DNA of 9,203 nucleotides from Peptococcaceae bacterium. Lineage in GTDB: Bacteria > Bacillota > Desulfitobacteriia > Desulfitobacteriales > Syntrophobotulaceae. Below, in pieces: positions 6,014-9,203 of the stretch. The stretch's first letter is position 1; the number at the start of each line of letters is the position of its first letter. The translations under genes were made by a program, and so were the position numbers. The stretch is taken from assembly GCA_012523535.1 (NCBI GenBank), contig JAAYII010000306.1, forward strand, positions 1-9,203. Direction: 5' to 3'. The notes under the pieces were generated by a model, which saw nothing but the letters and a program-made list of their open reading frames with translations, searched no databases and had not been told where the DNA came from.

Positions 6014-7186
6014 GCTAAGAACTTCTTCGTAAAGCTTTAGCGTCTTCTCCGCATTATGTTTCCAGGTAAATCCGTTCATTACGGTTTGGCGGCCGGCTTG
6101 GCCCAAAGATAAAGCTTTGGCCGGATCGCTGAGCAGTAGATCCAAAGCCGTTACTACATCTTTTACACAATGGGGGCGAACAAGCAAGCCGTTTTGGTCA
6201 TGGGCAATTACATCTTCGATGCCTTCCCCCCGTACGGCGATGGTGGGCAGCCCCTGGGCCATGGCTTCAATATAGACTATCCCGAAACCCTCCTGCCAGC
6301 TGGGCAGGCAAAAGATATCGGCCTCCGCCATCTGTTTCATGGTTGCGGGATGATCGAGGCGGCCCATGAAAACCACTCTGTCTTTAATGTTTAGTTCTGC
6401 AGCCAGCTTTTCTAAATTCTGCCGTTCCTCCCCGTCGCCAACCACATAATACATTAGATCCGGGTACTTATCGGCAAGCTGGGCAATGGCCCGCATATTT
6501 ATATCCAAACCCTTTGTTTTTTTCAGGTTGGAGACGCTAAGCACTCTGCGGGCTTGCGTTTTGCCGGATTGGCCGGGCCCACAGTCCTCCGGATTTATGC
6601 CGTTGTTTATGACCACGGTTTTGGCGGCAAAGGGCCTGTCCGCAATTATTCTTTTCAGCTTGGAACTGACGGTTATTATCCTGTCTGCCCCTTCCAGGAT
6701 TGCAAACAGTTTTTGTTTTATCTTGTCTCCTTTATGTATTGTAGATAAAAAATCAACCCCATGGACGGTCACTATAACCGGCAAATTATAAGCTTTTTTA
6801 AGCAAAAAAGCGGCATGGCCGTCGGGAAGGGCCACATGGGCATGAATAAGATCGAATTTGAAATCCCGGGACAGACGCCGCACGAGCCTGCGGAGCCCTA
6901 AGTACATCAAGCGTCCCGAATGCTGCAGCAGGAAGGAACGCGGGAATTCCAGATAGCGCGGGTAATAAACCTCCACACCGTCCACCACGGCCTGGCTGGG
7001 GATGGAGGCGTAATCCCGCCACTTTTTCTTTAGCAGCGGCAGCGGCCAGGGAGCATAGGGAACCGGGGATATTACCTTGACGCTGCAGCCCTGTTCCTGC
7101 AATGCTTTAACCTGCTTATGAACAAAAATCCCGTAGACGGGGTTGACAGATGAGGGATACATATGAGAGATTACCAGGATTCTCAT
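6008..7186 (-). CDS. GT4-family glycosyltransferase (GT-B fold)
   Basis: The 392-residue protein has the complete two-domain GT4 layout. The N-terminal acceptor domain starts MRILVISHMYP and contains the conserved gap YGIFVHKQVKAL (18-29), DLIHAHVALPDGHAA (112-126) and TVHGVD (140-145). The C-terminal nucleotide-sugar domain has VSNLKKTKGLD (218-228), VVGDGEER (248-255), VVFMGRL (271-277) and the retaining-enzyme E-x7-E motif EGFGIVYIE (299-307), followed by AMAQGLPTIAVRGEGIEDVI (308-326). It is cytosolic, probably at the membrane surface, and adds one sugar to the growing lipid-linked repeat unit; donor and acceptor cannot be read from the sequence. The ATG has AGAGGA nine bases upstream (7196-7201), located inside a 12-bp tandem repeat. 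It lies between the first Wzy-like gene (111-bp spacer) and the flippase gene (68-bp spacer). No defects are visible. Confidence 0.92.
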   Translation of the reverse strand: MRILVISHMYPSSVNPVYGIFVHKQVKALQEQGCSVKVISPVPYAPWPLPLLKKKWRDYASIPSQAVVDGVEVYYPRYLEFPRSFLLQHSGRLMYLGLRRLVRRLSRDFKFDLIHAHVALPDGHAAFLLKKAYNLPVIVTVHGVDFLSTIHKGDKIKQKLFAILEGADRIITVSSKLKRIIADRPFAAKTVVINNGINPEDCGPGQSGKTQARRVLSVSNLKKTKGLDINMRAIAQLADKYPDLMYYVVGDGEERQNLEKLAAELNIKDRVVFMGRLDHPATMKQMAEADIFCLPSWQEGFGIVYIEAMAQGLPTIAVRGEGIEDVIAHDQNGLLVRPHCVKDVVTALDLLLSDPAKALSLGQAGRQTVMNGFTWKHNAEKTLKLYEEVLSK

Positions 7187-7194
7187 CGAAGTTA

Positions 7195-7242
7195 TTCCTC
7201 TTAAATTTTTATCTAAATTTTATCTTAAATCTTATCTTAAAT
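7195..7242. repeat. four tandem 12-bp units ahead of the GT4 gene, one carrying its ribosome site
   Basis: Four units are in exact 12-base register: TTCCTCTTAAAT (7195), TTTTATCTAAAT (7207), TTTATCTTAAAT (7219) and CTTATCTTAAAT (7231). The minus-strand consensus is ATTTAAGATAAA. In the unit nearest the gene, GATAA is changed to GAGGAA, which creates the AGAGGA ribosome site of the glycosyltransferase. The remaining spacer (7243-7297) is A/T-rich and holds A-runs on the minus strand but no hairpin. Confidence 0.8.
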
Positions 7243-7297
7243 TTATTACCGGAATCTTTTTTATCTTTTTTTGCCTTGGATTTTATTGAATGCTTAC

Positions 7298-8650
7298 TTA
7301 ATTATAATCATTATTTTCTCGGCCGTTTCTAAGTGCATTATATACCAGGCCCATGCTTATGGCAAAAACAGTCATAAGCTGCAGGTGGTAGAGTATCCCG
7401 CCCATAAAGTTGAAAACAAATACGGAAGGCAGCACGGCTACATAGGCGGCAACAAACTGGGTGGGCAGGTCAAAGGCCGCTCCCCTCCCCCATTCTCTGC
7501 CTTTGGCCGCCAGCTTTTTAAAGCCTAAAACAAAGGGCACCAGAAAGAAGCTTAAATAAACGGCCAAGCCTACAAAGCCGTATCTCCTGGCAAACAGGGC
7601 ATATTCGTTGTCCACCAGGGTAGTCATCACATATTTTTGGGTACCCCAGCCGAATACCGGGGACTCCCAAATGGAACCGATTGCCTTCCCCCAACGTTCA
7701 ACATGCCCTATAAAGGAGGTGCTGGACTGGAAATTCAATCCTTCCTGCAACCTGTAGAAAAAGTCGGCGGAAGCGGTAAGGAAAAGCACTGCGGTTAATA
7801 AAAACAGGGCGCCTATTTTGATGAGAATCTTTTTCTCCCACTTGTAGTAACGGAGGGCCCAAATGCTAAGGATAATGAAAAGCAAAGCGATGCCCAATAA
7901 AGCCGTCCTGGAGATAGTCAGGAACTCCAGCTTGATGACCAGGCCGATCAAAATTAAGAGTAAAAGCGGGAATTTGCCCTTGTCTTCGCCGAAGTAATAG
8001 CGAACGGTGAGATAGGACAGGACAATGACCGTAAACATGCCAAAATAGTTGGGATTGTCAAAAGTGCCCAGGACCCTGGCCGGGTTGCCGTAAATCAGGG
8101 TGTCCCAGTGCTGCTGGTTAAAGTAAGGCGACAGCCAGGTATTGAGGTTAAAAAGGTTCAAATTCTGTCCCCAACCGAAAACCAGAAGGAAAACCAAGCC
8201 TGCCAGCACGGCTTTTTTAAGGAAATCAAATTCTTCTTTCCCTATATCGACGGAAAGGGCCAAAGTAATAAGCAGGAAATACTTGAAATAGGTAACCAGC
8301 TCCATGACATCCCGCAAACCGTAGTAGCCCGCTCCTCTGATATATACCCCGTAAAAATTGGATACGGCATAAGAGGCCACGAGGAGGGCAAAGATAAGGC
8401 ATATGGTTTTGAACTGTTTTTTTTGCCCGGCTATTTCCCTCTTTTGTTCTTCGCTGAATCGGAATTTATTGATTATAAGTAGTAATATGTTTATCCCAAA
8501 AGCCATGAAAAGCAAAAGTTCCTCCAGCCGGATCTTGGGCAGAGACGGATGGAGAGAAAATGGCGGTAGTATCATCACTGAAAGTATGGTAACCACGAGC
8601 AGGAACAACCTTGTCTCATTTTTTGCCGTAATTCCGTGATTCCAGATCAT
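7298..8650 (-). CDS. second O-antigen polymerase/ligase-type membrane protein
   Basis: The 450-residue protein has about 11 membrane segments. Family-type motifs are RVLGTFDNPNYFGMF (192-206), LTISRTALLGI (244-254), the large outer loop with HVERWGKAIGSIWESPVFGWGTQKY (316-340), and VDNEYALFARRYGFVGLAVYL (346-366). The order 'G-x-F-x-N-P-N', 'S-R-x-x', 'R-x-x-x-W..PxxGxG', 'D-x-x-Y/H' is that of Wzy/WaaL proteins, here with DNEY in place of the more common histidine motif. It shares layout but little direct sequence with the other polymerase-type protein of this operon, so it is not a recent duplicate. It probably polymerises or transfers polysaccharide on the outer membrane face. The ATG has a full AGGAGGT (8654-8660) three bases upstream. 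The preceding gene ends 31 bases before it. Confidence 0.8.
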   Translation of the reverse strand: MIWNHGITAKNETRLFLLVVTILSVMILPPFSLHPSLPKIRLEELLLFMAFGINILLLIINKFRFSEEQKREIAGQKKQFKTICLIFALLVASYAVSNFYGVYIRGAGYYGLRDVMELVTYFKYFLLITLALSVDIGKEEFDFLKKAVLAGLVFLLVFGWGQNLNLFNLNTWLSPYFNQQHWDTLIYGNPARVLGTFDNPNYFGMFTVIVLSYLTVRYYFGEDKGKFPLLLLILIGLVIKLEFLTISRTALLGIALLFIILSIWALRYYKWEKKILIKIGALFLLTAVLFLTASADFFYRLQEGLNFQSSTSFIGHVERWGKAIGSIWESPVFGWGTQKYVMTTLVDNEYALFARRYGFVGLAVYLSFFLVPFVLGFKKLAAKGREWGRGAAFDLPTQFVAAYVAVLPSVFVFNFMGGILYHLQLMTVFAISMGLVYNALRNGRENNDYN

Positions 8651-8681
8651 GTTACCTCCTGTATTTGTCCTGGTAGTATTT

Positions 8682-9203
8682 TTATTGGGGCAGTCCTTCC
8701 AGCCATCTTTTGATAATGTTCTGCCAAGAATAATTTTTGACTACATACTCCCGGCCCTTGGCCGCCAGTTCCCGGCAATAGGCGGGATCGTTTTTAAGTT
8801 GGAGAATGGTCCGGGCCAGAAGTTCCGGGTTCTCGGGTTCCAAGACCACTCCCCCGCCGCTTTCCTTCACAATCTCCGCTCCCTCGCCTTCTCCGACATA
8901 AATCAAGGGCTGACCGCTGGCCAGGGAAGGAAAGACTTTGGCCGGTCTGACCCCTTCGGATAGTTTATAACGCCTGAGGGTGGAAAGATTGATGCTGCTT
9001 AAGGAAAAGTAACGCGGAATGACTTGCAGGGGTTGGAAGTCGATGAATCTTACGTTTTTAAGATTTTTCTCCCGGGCTATTTTCTCCAGTTCGGGCCGCT
9101 GGGAGCCGTCGCCCACCAGGAGGAAGAAGATATCCTCTTCCTTTTCCAGTATGGCCGCTGCTTCCAAAGCGACCTCCAGGCCATGGGCATAACCCATGGT
9201 ACC
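8682..9203 (-). CDS. GT4/WcaI-like glycosyltransferase, C-terminal domain only (5' end outside window)
   Basis: The open frame runs to the right edge of the window and is therefore incomplete. The ATG at 9195-9197 is internal: G-T-M-G-Y-A-H-G-L-E is the usual 'G-x-M-G-x-A-x-G-L-E' opening of the C-terminal GT-B domain, not a protein start. Further motifs in the 173 visible residues are LLVGDGSQRPELE (28-40), NVRFIDFQP (50-58), VRPAKVFPSLASGQPLIYVGEGEGAEIV (85-112) and GGGVVLEPENPE (116-127). These fit the WcaI/WbuB-like branch that builds surface polysaccharides. The glutamate usually seen in K-x-F-E-x-LA-x-G is proline (92). It would add a sugar to the lipid-linked unit. It is the first gene of the operon visible here; the real first gene lies to the right. 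Confidence 0.85.
   Translation of the reverse strand, partial: GTMGYAHGLEVALEAAAILEKEEDIFFLLVGDGSQRPELEKIAREKNLKNVRFIDFQPLQVIPRYFSLSSINLSTLRRYKLSEGVRPAKVFPSLASGQPLIYVGEGEGAEIVKESGGGVVLEPENPELLARTILQLKNDPAYCRELAAKGREYVVKNYSWQNIIKRWLEGLPQ

Noticed and set aside
7150..7332. Plus-strand frame encoding a hydrophobic NLILNL-type repeat peptide
   Set aside because: The pattern is the 12-bp tandem repeat read as four codons, running antisense to the GT4 start; no ribosome site supports it.
8108..8482. Plus-strand frame of 124 codons inside the first polymerase-type gene
   Set aside because: It is fully antisense to a membrane protein gene with clear family motifs and a perfect ribosome-binding site.
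9195..9197. ATG as the start of the edge glycosyltransferase
   Set aside because: The frame stays open to the window edge, and the methionine lies in the internal G-T-M-G motif of the second GT-B domain.
9198..9203. GGTACC (KpnI site) at the window end as a sign of a cloning junction
   Set aside because: A six-base site at an arbitrary window edge is easily chance, and the coding frame continues through it normally.

Overview
The window looks like a piece of a low-to-mid GC Firmicutes chromosome, probably a Clostridia member. This is inferred from the protein flavour, AGGAGG-type ribosome sites, AT-rich intergenic DNA and the absence of Gram-negative-type genes. No marker gene fixes the taxon. 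Almost everything encoded concerns cell-surface carbohydrate.

Left part (1-2511): three genes that plausibly act on amino-sugar polymers outside the membrane. They are the C-terminal end of a GH18-like protein (+, 2-247), a multi-membrane-span HGSNAT/YeiB-like acyltransferase (-, 394-1512), and a membrane-anchored LmbE/PIG-L-type deacetylase (+, 1723-2511). The last two diverge from a 210-bp spacer.

Right part (2513-9203): a minus-strand polysaccharide assembly operon, read from right to left. Its order is a GT4-like glycosyltransferase cut by the window edge, a first O-antigen polymerase/ligase-type membrane protein, a complete GT4 glycosyltransferase, a Wzx-type flippase, a second polymerase/ligase-type protein, and a small phosphoglycosyl transferase of the PglC/WcaJ catalytic type. 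The last three genes overlap by 1 and 4 bases. The set covers initiation (phosphoglycosyl transferase), elongation (two glycosyltransferases), export (Wzx) and polymerisation/ligation (two Wzy-like proteins) of a lipid-linked repeat unit. No chain-length regulator (Wzz/Wze) or sugar-nucleotide synthesis gene is in view, so the locus continues to the right.

Two things stand out. First, every intergenic stretch over 50 bp carries its own short degenerate tandem repeat, with units of about 8, 12, 20 and 22 bp. In two cases the gene-proximal repeat unit supplies the ribosome-binding site. Second, the operon and the deacetylase gene converge with a single base between their stop codons, which leaves no room for a terminator. 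I see no CRISPR, tRNA, rRNA, insertion sequence or phage gene. I do not see a clearly undescribed system; the most original hypothesis is a paired extracytoplasmic deacetylase and N-acetyltransferase next to the assembly operon.
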